Translations under genes and position numbers: made by a program | In this document: piece by piece, positions 48,286 to 60,200 of the stretch | How the letters are laid out: each line of letters opens with the position of its first letter | How positions within the stretch are numbered: position 1 is the stretch's first letter | Source: Liquidambar formosana | Lineage: Eukaryota > Streptophyta > Magnoliopsida > Saxifragales > Altingiaceae | Assembly: GCA_039720395.1 (NCBI GenBank) | Contig: CM077832.1 | Location: forward strand, 25,569,607-25,633,606 | DNA length: 64,000 nucleotides | Direction: 5' to 3' | The notes under the pieces: model-generated | Databases searched by the model: none | Told to the model about the DNA's origin: nothing | What the model saw: the letters and a program-made list of their open reading frames with translations, nothing else

Positions 48286-48369
48286 CTCGGGTGACCACCT
48301 GGGGCTGGGCAGGCTAGCCACCTGGGCCCAGGCGGCTAGCCGCCCAGGCCTGGGTGGTCACCCGAGGCC
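48286..48369. repeat. GC-rich palindromic block, LTR E U3
   Basis: GGGTGACCACCTGGGG, GGCTAGCCACCTGGGCCCAG, GGCGGCTAGCCGCC and CAGGCCTGGGTGGTCACCC: overlapping palindromes, about 190 bp upstream of the LTR TATA box. GCC-box cores lie on both strands. Confidence 0.7.
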
Positions 48370-49079
48370 ATGTCATCTCAAGCCCATTTTTGACCTCTTT
48401 GATTTCCAAATGTGTTTCAAGGCCCAAATCAACTCCAATTTTGACGAAACGAAAGCCAAAACGACCGTGTTTCGAAGGGGAATGTAATTTGAGTCACTTG
48501 AGGGCAAGAAACCCTAGCCATGGCTGCATGGTTGGTTCCTACAAAGGCGGTTAACCGCTATGCCTCACCATCGCTTAGCTTAGGTATGCACATAGGGTTG
48601 CACCGAATGCTTTCCAATTCGAAATTCAACCTCCCTAAACACATTTGGGGATGAAATTAAGACCAATCAAAGTTAAATGAGTAGTCATAGGGTGCAAATC
48701 ATGAGCCAATTCGAGCTAACCCGAAATAGGTCTCTTAACCAACCTGAGCCATATTGAGCCATTCTAATCCCGAACCATCAATTCATCGAATTGAACCCAT
48801 AAATACCTCAAATGCATCCCTATGAACTCCAATTGACAACTTGGAGATCATTTCAAGGTTAAATGGAAAGTTTGTGACCTAAAAGACGGTTATACCCCTC
48901 AAGTCACAAAAGCTCTTATTATCCCTCAAGATCAACTCCAAATTGAACCAAAATTCATATCCAATGTCCTTGTGATTCTAGAAATCTAATGCAAGTAACT
49001 AGACTCAAAAACAAAACAAAAACATGCATGGAATGACAAACCCTAGTAAGGTGGTGCAAAAATGGGGTGTGACAGGTGC

Positions 49080-49927
49080 AAATAGGTGTGGTAATTGTCC
49101 TATTGCAAATAGGACTGCTATTGCTTGAAATTGCTAATGCTTGGAGCTATTGCGCTCAAGTAAGTGGGTGTGAAGGTGCCCCAATTCACCTTTCCTTTCT
49201 TACTCTTTCTCTTCTCCCTCCTAGGGTTAATTTTTAATATGGGCTTATGGTATAATTAGAGGTTTCCTTCATAAATAAAATTCTGGATTTTTATTAAAGT
49301 TTCCATCTTGTGGAAGTTTTCTTAAATTCAAACTTGTTTATTCAATTCTCTTTCAAATGAGGAAACCTAGGGTTTTTACCATAGGTTTGTATTAGGATTT
49401 AACCCTATTCTTAATCGAACTATGTGGACTTTGATCCATGTATTTCGTTGCATGGTACGTAGGCGCTCTTCGTAAGGCTCAAGTCCGTTCTAGGATCCAA
49501 GTATCCTAGGTTTTTGTATTTTATTTTCTTTTTTCTATTTTATTTTGCTTATTATGCATGGATGGATGGAAGAAATATATGATATGCATGCTGTCTTGTG
49601 ATGATATACTTGCTGATTTTTGTATGGTAAGATTTTAATTTAGCCTAAATAAACCGAGAGACCAAAAGGGTGACATGGGTGCCTATAGGCTTTGCCTAGA
49701 ACCTTCCCATGTCATAACTTAGCCTTCGAATCCCCAGTTTTGTTTTGGTTTCCAAAAGACTTGTTTTTGCCTTTCCTTTTTAAATATGGAGTCATTCAAA
49801 TTGTTTTCTTAAAACAAATTGTTTTTAGGGTTTTCCTTGTTTCCTTTAAAAAATAAGGTGGCGACTCCTTTTCTTTTTCAAAAACCATTTCTTTTCAATC
49901 CTTGTGGGCTAATTTTCAGGGTTCACA
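49080..49927 (+). mobile_element. LTR D', 3' portion
   Basis: Continues D' after solo LTR E: the conserved block with GGTACGTAGGCGCTCTTCG (49455), AAGGTGGCGACTCC near 49855, ending CAGGGTTCACA at 49927. The next five bases, ctaac, would be the target duplication of element 3. Confidence 0.88.
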
Positions 49928-50006
49928 CTAACATGGTAGTTAGTGTGGCCATTAGCTCTTCCAAGCGGTCAACTCGAGGAGTACTGTTCTCGAGCGTTTC
50001 TTCCAT
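49928..50006 (-). pseudogene. gag: gag N-terminus of element H
   Basis: ATG at 50006 opens a helical stretch (RVDRLEELMATLTTM) that stops at the edge of element 3. In-frame residues upstream (ARTKG-like, SLERTEQHVSLV) may belong to a longer N-terminus. It resembles the helical start of other Tat gags. Confidence 0.5.
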
Positions 50007-50316
50007 GACTAGCGACACATGCTGTTCTGTCCTTTCTAGGCTGTTAGAAGGGTTGCGGGTTTGTCCACGGGTGGACCTGGATCATCCCCGGGGTCGCGCT
50101 ATGGTGCTAACTGTCTGGTAAAAGCTTGAAAGCTCTGTGCTTCTTCGAGCATCGACAGTTTTGTTCTTTTGGACTGGATTCTAATGTTGGGCTGCTTGGA
50201 GCCTTGAAACGAATACTCAGTACTTAATGCCTTGTAGCACTGTGTACTTAGTATTTGATGATAATGCTATCTCTTGTGGACAGTACTTTGTTGCTGATTC
50301 CTTTTCCACTTAGTAC
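50007..50316 (-). other. Leader of element H, inner part
   Basis: No coding signal beyond a short possible extension of gag. It contains repeated AGTAC words (GGTACTAAG, AGTACTGAG). It is bounded on the right by the CTT target duplication of the CACTA element. Confidence 0.45.
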
Positions 50317-50339
50317 CTTCACTACTACAAAAACGTTGA

Positions 50340-50520
50340 TAGATGACTGTATTTAACAGTCATCTTTTACCAAAACAGTCATCTTTGTCTTTAGAAAAAA
50401 CAGTCATCTCTTCAGGCGTCATCTTTTATCATCAAACAAGATGACCGTTTTTAACGGTCATCTTTGAGAGTAATAGATGACCGCTTTTTAAAAACAGTCA
50501 TGTTTGACTCAAAGAAAAAA
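50340..50520. repeat. CACTA left subterminal repeats, outer block
   Basis: About eight copies of A(G)ATGAC(T/C)GTTTTT or its complement, several as head-to-head pairs that can fold into hairpins (for example AAGATGACCGTTTTTAACGG). Confidence 0.8.
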
Positions 50521-50537
50521 GATCCTTTATTCATTAA

Positions 50538-51980
50538 TGTTGGCCTAAATGGTTTAATCCCTGAGGTTTTGATGATAACAATACATAAGAAGATGTTTAA
50601 AGGACTAATGAGCATTTAAGTGATGAATCTAGATAGGTATCAAAGCCACTAAACGGGTCAAGCTTTAAGGATCAAATTGCACAAGCAAAACAAAGCAAAG
50701 CTCATATGTAAGCAGCGCAATGGATCCATCTATTGTTCAAGAACAATCAAGTTTTATTACAAGTCATTTGTGACAATTCTAGGAAATCTTTGTAAGATCA
50801 ATTTCAATCCTTGCTCACTAGTTCGAAGGGCTTAAAACTTTACAAATTCAATGTACTTATAGGCCTAAAAACGACTTACTTTTGAAATGGTCAAAAAGTT
50901 TAATTTTGTCTGAAAACAGGAATTTTTAGACGGCTGAAACAATGTTTCAGCCGGCTGAAAATGGTGTTTCAGCAGGCTGAACCTTTTTCAGCAGGCTGAA
51001 AAAGTGAACTCTTAAAGAACACCCTCTCTGTATTTTTCAGACGGCTCTTTGAGCCGGCTGAAATTCAGTTTGAGCCGGCTGAAAGTATGATCAGACGGCT
51101 GAAGGAGCAGGCTTGCTCATGTGCCAAATGCTAACCTCTCTGATATTTTCAGCAGCCTTAATCAGACGGCTGAAAGAACATTTCAGACGGCTGAAAGTCA
51201 TGGTTGAGACGGCTGAGAAACATGAACTTTTGTTCCTTTTTACACCCTCTCTGGAATATTCAGTAGCCTCATTCAGACGGCTGAAATGGATATTTCAGAC
51301 GGCTGAAAGATTTTTCAGCCGGCTGAAATCCTCGAGAAAGTTATAACGGCTAGTTTTTTAACGGACATTTGAAGCATTTATTGCCCACCAAACTTCTTTT
51401 CCCGGCATTTATTGTTCCAGAACGGCTAGTATGGACCCCTTGAGTATAAATACAAGGCTTGAGCTCATTTATGAGCATTCATTGAGCTAAAACAAGAAAA
51501 TCAATTACAAGCCCTAAATTCCTCTTGTGAGCATTCATTGAAATCAATCAATAGCTGAAGTGTGCTTTCAATTCCTGTGTATTTACTCTTCGAGAGAGCC
51601 TTCTTTGTACACAAAATCATCTCCAAATTCTTTGTATCAAAAGGGTTGTGAATACCCTCACTTGTAAGCACTTGAGAAGAGTGCATTTGGCTAAGTGTTA
51701 GTAAAGAACACTCAAGTTGTAAAGGTTTGCTGCTCCACCTTGAAGGAGAGTGATAGTGGATTGGTGAATCCTCAAGCGTGCTCTTGAGGCGAGGACGTAG
51801 GCGGGAGGCCGAACCTCGTTATATCGTTTGCATTCTTCTTCCCTTAATCTCTTTATTATTGCATTGTCTTACATTTAATTTTGCTTGTAATACTCAGATT
51901 TTTGATTGTTATAATTTCTTTTTAATTGGCCTATAACCCTATTCACCCCCCTCCTCTAGGGTTATTTACTTGGGACAACA
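50538..51980 (+). mobile_element. SIRE/Maximus-like copia solo LTR
   Basis: 1443 bp, TGTTGGCCTAAATGG to TTGGGACAACA, flanked by perfect duplications attaa (50533-50537, 51981-51985). TATA box TATAAATAC at 51445-51453. The late motif CCTATTCACCCCCCTCC-type before the end is typical of SIRE/Maximus LTRs, as I recall them. It splits the CACTA left subterminal region. Confidence 0.88.
50926..51330. repeat. Array of TTTCAGCCGGCTGAAA-type palindromes in the SIRE-like U3
   Basis: About 14 copies of (A/C/G)GGCTGA with flanking TTTCAG. The full forms TTTCAGCCGGCTGAAA and TTTCAGACGGCTGAAA are (near-)palindromes. They sit in three larger units of about 110 bp that share the word CCCTCTCTG (near 51025, 51135, 51245). 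The array ends about 115 bp upstream of the TATA box. Confidence 0.85.
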
Positions 51981-51985
51981 ATTAA

Positions 51986-52310
51986 CACAGTCATCTTTTG
52001 TGCTATAGATGACCGTTAAAAATGGTCATATATTCAACAAAACATTACTGGTTTTATCTTAAAAACAGTCATATATTACTATATAAAATGACTGGTTTTC
52101 ATAGTCATCTTATGGTCTTAAAAACAGTCATATATTACTATATAAGATGGCTGTTTTTCACAGTCATCTTATGTTATTAAAAATAGTCATATATTACTAT
52201 ATAAGATGACTGTGTGACTATATAAGATGACTGTTTTTCATAGTCATCTTATGTTCTTAAAGCCAGTTATCTTATGTATTAAAAGATGACTATAAAAAAC
52301 AGTCATCTTA
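51986..52310. repeat. CACTA left subterminal repeats, inner block
   Basis: Units of about 55 bp with AACAGTCATATATTACTATA followed by AGATGACTGTTTTTCATAGT. The two arms pair to hairpins. Four to five units are visible. Confidence 0.8.
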
Positions 52311-52321
52311 TCTATGGCTCC

Positions 52322-52362
52322 ATTTTTTTTTTTTTTTTGTTTGTTTGTTTGTTTGTTTGTTT
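52322..52362. repeat. T run and (TTTG)n microsatellite
   Basis: About 16 T followed by six copies of GTTT. Simple repeat at the edge of the subterminal block. Confidence 0.9.
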
Positions 52363-53035
52363 GGTATTCATATACAAAAAAATTTGTCATATACTATTTA
52401 CTACCCTACAAACCTGTTATTAAATTTGATACATCAACCTGTTTATACAAATTACTCAATAATTAAATTCTCAATATGAAATGAAAGAAATTAAGACAAA
52501 TAAATAAAAAAGAAAATTAAATCACTCATGTTAATTATAAAACGATCATTTTCATTTCATTGGATTACAATAGCAAAGTTTCAAAAGTCATCACCATTCT
52601 CTTGACTTAACTAGTGCTACAATATTTTTGATGTTAAAATGAAAAGCAAATCTGAAAAAGCAACATCCTCAGCATGACTACAATGAAACACAATGGTTGT
52701 ACTATTTAACAATTCTTCTCTAATCTCACAATTCTTCTGATATTCTCCACAAACGCTTCTTAAAGAATGCCCCAAACCTTTGACTCTTCTATATTTCTCC
52801 GCTTCCCCACCCCCAATCTAGGCCCCCACTCTTGCTTCATGCTTTTATGGATACTTCAAATGCTATGTTTTTGTCACCATATACATGATAGAGAAAGGAT
52901 CACTTAAATAATATGCACCAGTTAATGCTCCTAAAATTCTGTAATAATACAGGATTGGCACTTCATGGACTAACCATTCACATCAACTTAACAGAAAATG
53001 CTACACAGAACAACAAATGAGTCTATAATCAATAC
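52363..53035. other. CACTA internal sequence, nothing recognised
   Basis: AT-rich. It may be the downstream part of the captured SEC24 segment (intron or 3' sequence), since the SEC24 donor at 53035 leads into it, but no further exon is visible. Confidence 0.5.
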
Positions 53036-53405
53036 CTGTCCTCCAGTCGTTCTTGGGATAACAGAGATAGAAGCAATGTCAACATAAGTCTAGGGTAGTG
53101 ATAAAAATGTCAACGCAGACCTGGAAAATAATGAGATGTAAAGAATTAGCCCAGAAAAATTATATTCAATAGCTATAATTTCCAATATTAATCTCAACTA
53201 GCATCCATGGAAAAAATTTGAATTATATCTCAATCAGAGATTCAAAACCTTTTTTTTTTTTTTTCTTTTTTGGGTAAGTATCTCAATCAGAACCATAAAA
53301 AAATAAAATAAAAACAGATTACATGAACTTCACCTGATATTTAGCAAATTCAATAGCCATTGTGTTCAGAGTTTTGTCTGCTGGTTGGAGTAATTTATGG
53401 GCTTC
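53036..53405 (-). pseudogene. Captured SEC24-like gene fragment (two exons)
   Basis: Exon 53405-53334 encodes EAHKLLQPADKTLNTMAIEF and AKYQ. Exon 53120-53036 encodes VCVDIFITT and, after one inserted T, YVDIASISVIPRTTGGQ. This is the trunk region of the COPII coat protein SEC24 (SEC24C/D type in plants), which selects cargo at the endoplasmic reticulum. Intron ends are intact: TTTCAG before and GTGAAG after the first exon, TTCCAG before and GTATTG after the second. The one-base insertion and the lack of other exons make it a non-functional piece carried by the CACTA. Confidence 0.82.
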
Positions 53406-53410
53406 CTGAA

Positions 53411-54899
53411 ATCGGAGAAACAAACTTCCATTGAACCAATTGCTGTTTACACTTCAAAATTAAAATATCATAGCAACAAAGTAAATGAACAAATGAACCC
53501 ACAGAGACTCGATTAGAAATAGAGAAAAAATACAACAACACAAGGAACACATTGTGCCCACCATGCCAATCAAAGTCTTTTTAACATGGATATGGAAAAA
53601 GTATGTGTGCAAAGTCCAAAGTGGTAGTTGTTGAAGTCCTCTAGTTGCTTTGTACAAAGTTTAATATTAATTCAGATTTTACTTATCTTTAACTTCTATA
53701 TTTGAATTAGGAAAAGTTTTAAAGTTATAAATGTAAGGGGGTACTAAGTAATGTAGCATCGTTATTGCTCACACTACTGTAGTACTGAATAAATAAAGGT
53801 TTCTAAAAAAGAAAAGTATGTATTATACCACGGAGAAAGATACAAAAGGACGAGAATTCCTGTACAAACCAAGAAGCTAAAAAAATATATTATTTAAAAA
53901 AAAAAAAGTACAAGAAGGCACTAGAGCCCACAACTCCTCGTAAAGGGGTGTAAAAATGTGGTTAATGGTAGTATGAGTTTCATTCAAGGGATGTGTGTCA
54001 GTTAATGCTCTTTTGGGGATTCTAGCCTATAAAAAAAGGTTGCAATCATCTTTTTCAAAGTCAGTAAACATTCAACTAAAAATTGCAGCATAAAGCTATG
54101 CTTAAATAGCATGATTATTCAATGAATAAACGGGACTTTAAAATTTGAACTGGAACTGGAACTGGAATAAGCAGTGGACTGGTTTGGATTGGACATGAAA
54201 AAATGGTCTGGTTATTGGTTTTTTTTTCTTTTTTGGTAAAATGTAAGAAAATGTATTGAATAAGTATTATTATTCAATGAATAATACTTATTTATGGAGT
54301 ATAATATATTAATATTAACATATATATATATATATATGTTAATATTTTAGAATTCGGGAATTCGGTCCGGTTCTAAAACCCCCTAAACCCAAACTAATTC
54401 GGGACTATAAAATTTGAACTAGAATCAGACCGGTCACTATTTGGACCTGGGACCAGACCGAATTGATCGGATCGGTCCGGCTCTCGGGTCTACCCGAACC
54501 ATGTTGCACCCCTAGTTTTTGGAGATATGCTAGTACCTTGAGAGAGATTCTAGATCTAGCAGACCTTTTATAGGTGCGGGCTTTCTTTTAGAGGTCATTT
54601 TTTCCTCCATGAGGCTGTTTTTGGTAGTTGTAGGAGCCGTACATTTGTGCAGATTGTATAGTCTTAATGGTGTTGTTGGAGGAATTCTCTTCCTCCTCTT
54701 TGTTTGTATACTTTTCTCTTCTTTTGATAAAAAATTTTATGTTTCTTATTTCATTTTATTTTAAATAGAAAAACAATCCAGCAAAGAGAGAAGTCCCCAA
54801 ACACAAGTCCCCGCGGTTTCACTATGGCATTTTTTTTTTCTTTAGGCTAGCGAGAATCCTAAAAGAACAAATTTATTATAACTGATTAAAGATTTATCA
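53411..54899. other. CACTA internal sequence, no gene seen
   Basis: AT-rich with A runs (53896-53908) and an (AT)n stretch (about 54319-54338). A GC-richer part at 54350-54510 repeats GGTCCGG/CCGGACC words. It ends in CACCCCTAG (54507-54515), which resembles a hAT end, but no partner with a target duplication was found. Confidence 0.5.
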
Positions 54900-56613
54900 A
54901 GCTTAATAGCGTATTCAACAAATCAACTAATGATGTCATTATTGTCTTGATTCCCAAAATCAAACGATCATTCAATTCCAAGGAATTTAGACCAATTAAT
55001 TGGGCAGGGAGTGTGTATAAGATTAGGAATCTTATAATGTCCACAGGAATAAAAGTTTAAGGCTCAAATAGAGGAAATGAAATTGTTTAGCCTTTCATGG
55101 GTTGGAGAAGAAGTTCAAAACTGGGCTTGTCAGTGCCCAACATCCAAGAAGCCTTTTTGGTTTGAAATAGTGTGTATGTGCTAGTTGTTTGGGTCCTTTA
55201 GCAACATTCAAGAAGCCTTTTTGATTGTTGAGCTTAGTTTTGAATAAAGACCTATAACTAATTGTTGTAAGGGTTTTTAGTTTATAAAGGGTCTTATTTC
55301 TCTCAATTAAGGTAGTAATTATTGAATCAAGAACTTTTTTATTTCTTCTTCCTTTACACAATACATGCTGGTTCTCAGTAGCCATCCATCAGACCATGAA
55401 AAGAGCCCCTAAAACTTTAATTCTACTTCTAAAACCCTATTATACCAATCCCTTATTGCCCTAAACAATCTATAGCAAATTCCAAATTTAATATAGCGCT
55501 AAATTTTTTATAAGTCCCACATCAAAATGGATTAAAAGTAATTTGTTAACAACTAACTCTTCTGTCCATGAAATGAATCCTAAGAGATTGGTTTGTCTAT
55601 AAATCGGAGTGGGGAGCAGAGCCAGATTGAAGAGTCAAAGGAAAGGGCATGTAGGAAGTGTTTTCTTCAATATATACTACATGTATATATAGTATATATA
55701 TGGTAAATCTGATGAGGGATAAAACTGCAAAGATCCTAAAACTATGGGCACACTGTCAAAATAAGTTGTTTTGGGGTCTCAGAAAAAAAATTCAATTGCT
55801 CATTTAAAAGTAAAGAGTAAGAGGATGAAAATGAAAACAATAATAATAAGAAAGCCTATGATCATGTTGATTGAGACTTCATAGACTTTGTTTGAAGTCA
55901 CAAAATGGCAGTATATGGAAATCATGGGTTGCCTCTCCACTACCTCCTTCGCCATTTTAATTAATGGCAAGGCTAAGGTACGGTTCCAACCCTTGAGAGT
56001 ATTGAGACAAGGGGATCCACTATCTCCCTTCCTCTTCACATTGGTGGGGGATGTACTTAGTAGGATTATTCACAAAGCTGAGATGGTTGAATTAGTGAAA
56101 GGTTTTCCAGTGGGAAAGGATAGAATTCATATGTAGCAACTCCAGTTTGCGACTACTGTCCTTTTCTCTAAGCATGACAATGATAGTATTTCAAGGCTCC
56201 TATTGATCCTTAGATTCTCTAGTTACATATATGGACATAAGATTAATCTTGCCAAGAGTTCCTTATATGGAATCAACATGCCAAGAATAGGGTGTCGAGT
56301 CTGGCTGAGATGATAGGATGTGGAGTTTGTAATTGTCTAATTGACCATTGAAATGCCTCGAAAAAGGCCTACTTACTTCTACATTGGAGGGCGTATCACC
56401 TTGATTCAAGCGTGTTTAGCTAGCATTCCCACTTACTACCCATCTTTTTTTAGGATGCAAGTGAAAGTAGTTTCTACTCTAGAAAGGATCCAAAAGGAAT
56501 TCCTATGGGCAGGAGCGGGGGACTCTAAGAAAGAGCATCTTTTGAATTGGGAAGTGGTATCTAGGATGAAACAAAGAGGGGCTAAAAGGGAAATTGATGC
56601 TGCCAAAGTTTAA
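54900..56613 (+). pseudogene. LINE (L1-type) reverse transcriptase relic, interrupted
   Basis: First piece about 54920-55065: IVLIPKIKRSFNSKEFRPIN, then GSVYKI. Second piece about 55850-56613: KKAYDHVD, CLSTTSFAILINGKAKV, LRQGDPLSPFLFTLVGDVLS, and the later RITLIQACLASIPTYYPSFF with IQKEFLWAG. The catalytic FADD site reads FATT, and several stops are present. Between 55070 and 55850 unrelated sequence is inserted that I do not recognise. It is an old fragment without ends. Confidence 0.82.
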
Positions 56614-57248
56614 TATTGTTTTAAGGTGACTTTGTTGAGGTGCACACTCTTTTATGAATCATTAGGACACTATTTACTTCAATGAAAAAATTGATGCTAA
56701 AAGGGGAAAAGATTTTAATTAAGTAAATAGAAGGTTTGCGTAAGATCCTCCACGATAAAGGCAATAGGGGAAAAAGACTCTCAAAAGTTGTGGAATGTCA
56801 ATAGAAGATGGCCAAAATTCTAAGTAACAAGGACATTCCTATTTTTCTAGCATTTGTGCTATGTTAGATACACTAGAAAATGCTTATCAAACCCATCTCA
56901 ATGTCATCATTAAATTTGTTTAACTAATATAAATTTGAATACATAATTAGGAAAAGAAAGCAACAAAGAGAGGTGACTACCATTTGATTTTCACTAGTAG
57001 CAATCAGCTAAAAGGGGTGTCCACCCCTCTTTCTGCTTGTCTGTGCTTCATACATCATATCCATAATGAATCCAGTTGGTATAACATGTCAACCAAAGCA
57101 TAATGAGTTCAAGTGTTGGATGTGTATATTCTTACAATCCTAGGAGGATACTTCCTCTCTCATTAGGCTTCTTTCTCATCAATAATTTACAATATTGGAT
57201 AACACGTACATACAGATGTAATACATACATATATAAGAATGTACATAC
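56614..57248. other. CACTA internal sequence, nothing recognised
   Basis: AT-rich. The right part may be the fourth intron of the captured GPN3 gene, since the exon 4 donor is at 57248. No further GPN3 exon is seen. Confidence 0.5.
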
Positions 57249-60200
57249 CTGGGTAATCAAAAACTAAATAGTCATCGTCTAGGTAGTTGTCCAACTCCTC
57301 TGACAACCAATCATCCAAATTTTCTTCAAGGTGTCTAAACATTGAGAAATTAAGGACTTCAAATTTTTTATCCAAAAATTTTTATAAAAAAAAAATGAAA
57401 AAAAAAATCTTAAAATAATATAAATAAGGTTCATCCCTCTCTTGTAGCTGTAGGTCATTGTATTATCTAATATTGCCAACCACCATTCAATGCCCTTAGG
57501 CCTGTAACATGACCAATAACCCTAGTACAAAATGTGTAGCTACAACATAGAAGAAGAGGCAATAAAAAGATTTAGATAAAATAATACTAAAACCCAAGTG
57601 AAAAGGATACTCCATGCAATAAATAATACCACCATTCGAGCCCAGTTTAACTTCCTCCATAACATCTTCCAAGGAAATGAGTTCCCTAATATCTGCAAGA
57701 AAATAATGCTCCAATGGTCTAATTAAATTGGGAAGGAACTAAATCACTACAATTTGCTAAGGAATCAAACATAGGTAGTTACTTACCCATGGCCACAGGA
57801 TAGTCAAAACTTTCAGCAGCGGGATCTAAGTTAACAATATGAATTCTCCGGCCAATGGTTTCACAGTGTTGGTACAAACTAGAGCAGTAAGTCGACTGAT
57901 ATAGAAAAACATATACAAAAAATCACTAAAGTGAATATTATTAGCAATTCAGCATAGAAAAAATGCATTGAGAAAGACAACCTAAATATTGAAACATTCT
58001 TCTAAACTAGACTCTGGGGCACATGTGATGCATGTGTGAAAAGATTAATAAATAAAAAAAATCATAAAAGACAAAAATAAAAATAAAAAAACGCTGAAAA
58101 ACATTTAGTTTAGGATTTCGAATTTGAAAAGGTGGTCATATAAGATAGAGTAACTTCCTCCCACCCACATTTTGTATTGTGAATTACGGTTTTGATTTTT
58201 GACTAAAGAAACATTAAAAATTGAAAAAAAAAATCTTACTGAAATTGTTAAGAAGCTATCTGTGCAAATTTAATAAAAAGAAATAAGGTGACACGCAAAA
58301 CAACTTTCTATAATAGTATAGAAATTACATTTTGAAATCTAAAAAGATGGTAGTCAAATCAAATCTCCAAATTTCAAAGGACACAGCCAGTCGCGCATGA
58401 AGAAGAGCGTAAATTAGGGATTTAGAGAATCACCTTTCCACTACCCGCAGGGCTAATAACTAGCTGTGCATAGTGTCACACCCCATTTTTGCACCACCTT
58501 ACTAGGGCTCATCATTTCATGCATGTTTTTGTTTTGTTTTTGAGTCTAGTCACTTGCATTAGTTTTCTAGAGTCACAAGGACAATGGATATGAATTTTGG
58601 TTCAAATTGGAGTTGATCTTGAGGGATAATAAGAGCTTTTGTGACTTGAGGGGCATAATCGTCTTTTAAGTCCCAAACTTTTCATTTGACCTTGAAATGA
58701 TCTCCAAATTGTCAATTGGAGTTCATATGGATGCATAAGAGGTATTTCTAGGTTCAATTTGGTAAGTCAATGGCTAGGGATTAAAATGGCTCGATGTAGT
58801 TCAAGTTGGTTAATTGACCCTTCCTTGGGTTGGCTCTAATTGACTCACAATTACCAACCAAATCTTTTCAAATTGACTTTCATTAGTCATCATTTTACCC
58901 TCAAAAGTGTTTCATGAAGTTCAATTTTGATATGGCCTGATGATGAGTTTAGTGTGGTTATTTACGGATTATCCTTGAAGAATTAGTGCGAATCACAGCA
59001 TGAGATTTTTGGTTAAAATGAAAAGAAAATTATTTTATTAAATTAGCCATTTTTATCATGACACTAACACGTGTACGTATGTGATGAGTGTGTGTACGCA
59101 CATACGATACATGTGCATGCGTGTTAGCGGTCAGTCTCCCAATTTTTATAAAAGACAATTTCCTTTTCCTATTCAGATTAGAAGTCTTTTATCATTATAA
59201 AATACCTTTTGATTATTCTCCAAGGAAACCTAGTCCAGGAAGGAAAGGGAAACTCCAGATTTCAGCTATAAATACTCTCTTAATGTCTTTAAACAAGGGG
59301 AGAGGAGAAGAGGGTTTGGAGGGAGTGAAATTCGTCATAATTCAGCAGCAGATTTTCTGAAAACCAGCAGTCGTATTTTAATCATAACTTTTTCATCCGA
59401 AGTCAGAATTTGATGAAATTGGTCTTGTTAGAAAGATAATTCAATTCTCTACAACTTTGTATTTCACAAGCTTTGTCCAAATCCAACGTTTTCATACCCA
59501 AAAACGAGATTGAAGTTGCTGCTGCTGCAAAGTGACGAAAATCACTTTTCTTTTCTCTTGTTCTCTTTTTGTTTTCTATTTCTTTTCAAAGTTGAGTGAG
59601 TTTTGATCTCTTTGTTGTGATACCACTTTGACAAAGAGGAGGATTCGTGTTGGTTTGATTCACTCTAAAGACCTGAGGAGCCACGAACAATTACAAACAC
59701 AAGGGGAGCCACTTTATGCATTAATACTTGAGTGTTTGAGAGAGAATAAGGTATTCTCCTTCTCTATTCAAGCTTAAACTAGGTTTTCATATGGGTTAGG
59801 CTTATTGCATGTTAAAGGTAACTTTTTTATCATGTATTAACACTCTAGCTAGTTAATATACATGGAATATCTATTTTTTATCTGCTGTTTAGCATGCTTT
59901 AGGGCTGTCCTTTAGGTTTTTAATGCATAGTTATGATTCTTGTGCTCCTGTTTGTCCTTGTGCTAGGATTAGTGTCATTGCATGTTAGAGTTAGGATTTT
60001 CATCATGTTATATTGCTTTAGTTAGTTAATATGCATGATATAATTTCTGTTTAGTTTGGTTTTAGCATGATTAAAGTATGTCTTGTGAGTTTTTAAGCAT
60101 ATTTGTGAGTTTAGGGTTTTAGAGTTATTGTTTTGTGTTTGTTTTCATATAGCATGATAAAGTAGACTTTTTTATTTGGTTTTTCTTCGTGTTTGCTGTA

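Larger units (their letters stand above)
45755..49074 (-). mobile_element. Solo LTR E (Tat family), inserted in LTR D'
   Basis: 3320 bp flanked by perfect duplications ggtgc (45750-45754 and 49075-49079). TATA box CTATAAATA at 48099-48091; palindromic block at 48286-48369. It is about 600 bp longer than the other copies because of extra tandem units (47090-47830). It also has an additional 50 bases at its 3' end, where the terminal motif is present twice. Confidence 0.92.
22735..49927 (+). mobile_element. Tat element 3, 5'-truncated, with nested insertions
   Basis: Plus-strand order: end of gag, protease, intron, RT, integrase (26977), antisense DUF7745-like gene, antisense PMD gene, tandem array, 3' LTR (from 39624, disrupted, ending 49927). 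The protein parts are close relatives of element 1. The 5' LTR, leader and most of gag are missing at 22735, where it abuts element H. The bases after its 3' LTR are ctaac, which would be its target duplication; the left partner is lost. Confidence 0.8.

Noticed and set aside
39619..49932. Target duplication for LTR D as a solo LTR
   Set aside because: Flanks gcttc and ctaac do not match; D/D' is better read as the 3' LTR of element 3.
53941..54515. Possible hAT element ending CACCCCTAG
   Set aside because: The left candidate (AAAGGGGTGTAAA) matches poorly and no 8-bp target duplication is present.
59088..59360. 90-codon open frame, also seen at 7885-8124 on the other strand
   Set aside because: It lies across the U3/TATA region of LTRs A and G; similarity only reflects the shared LTR, and the frame starts in a palindrome.
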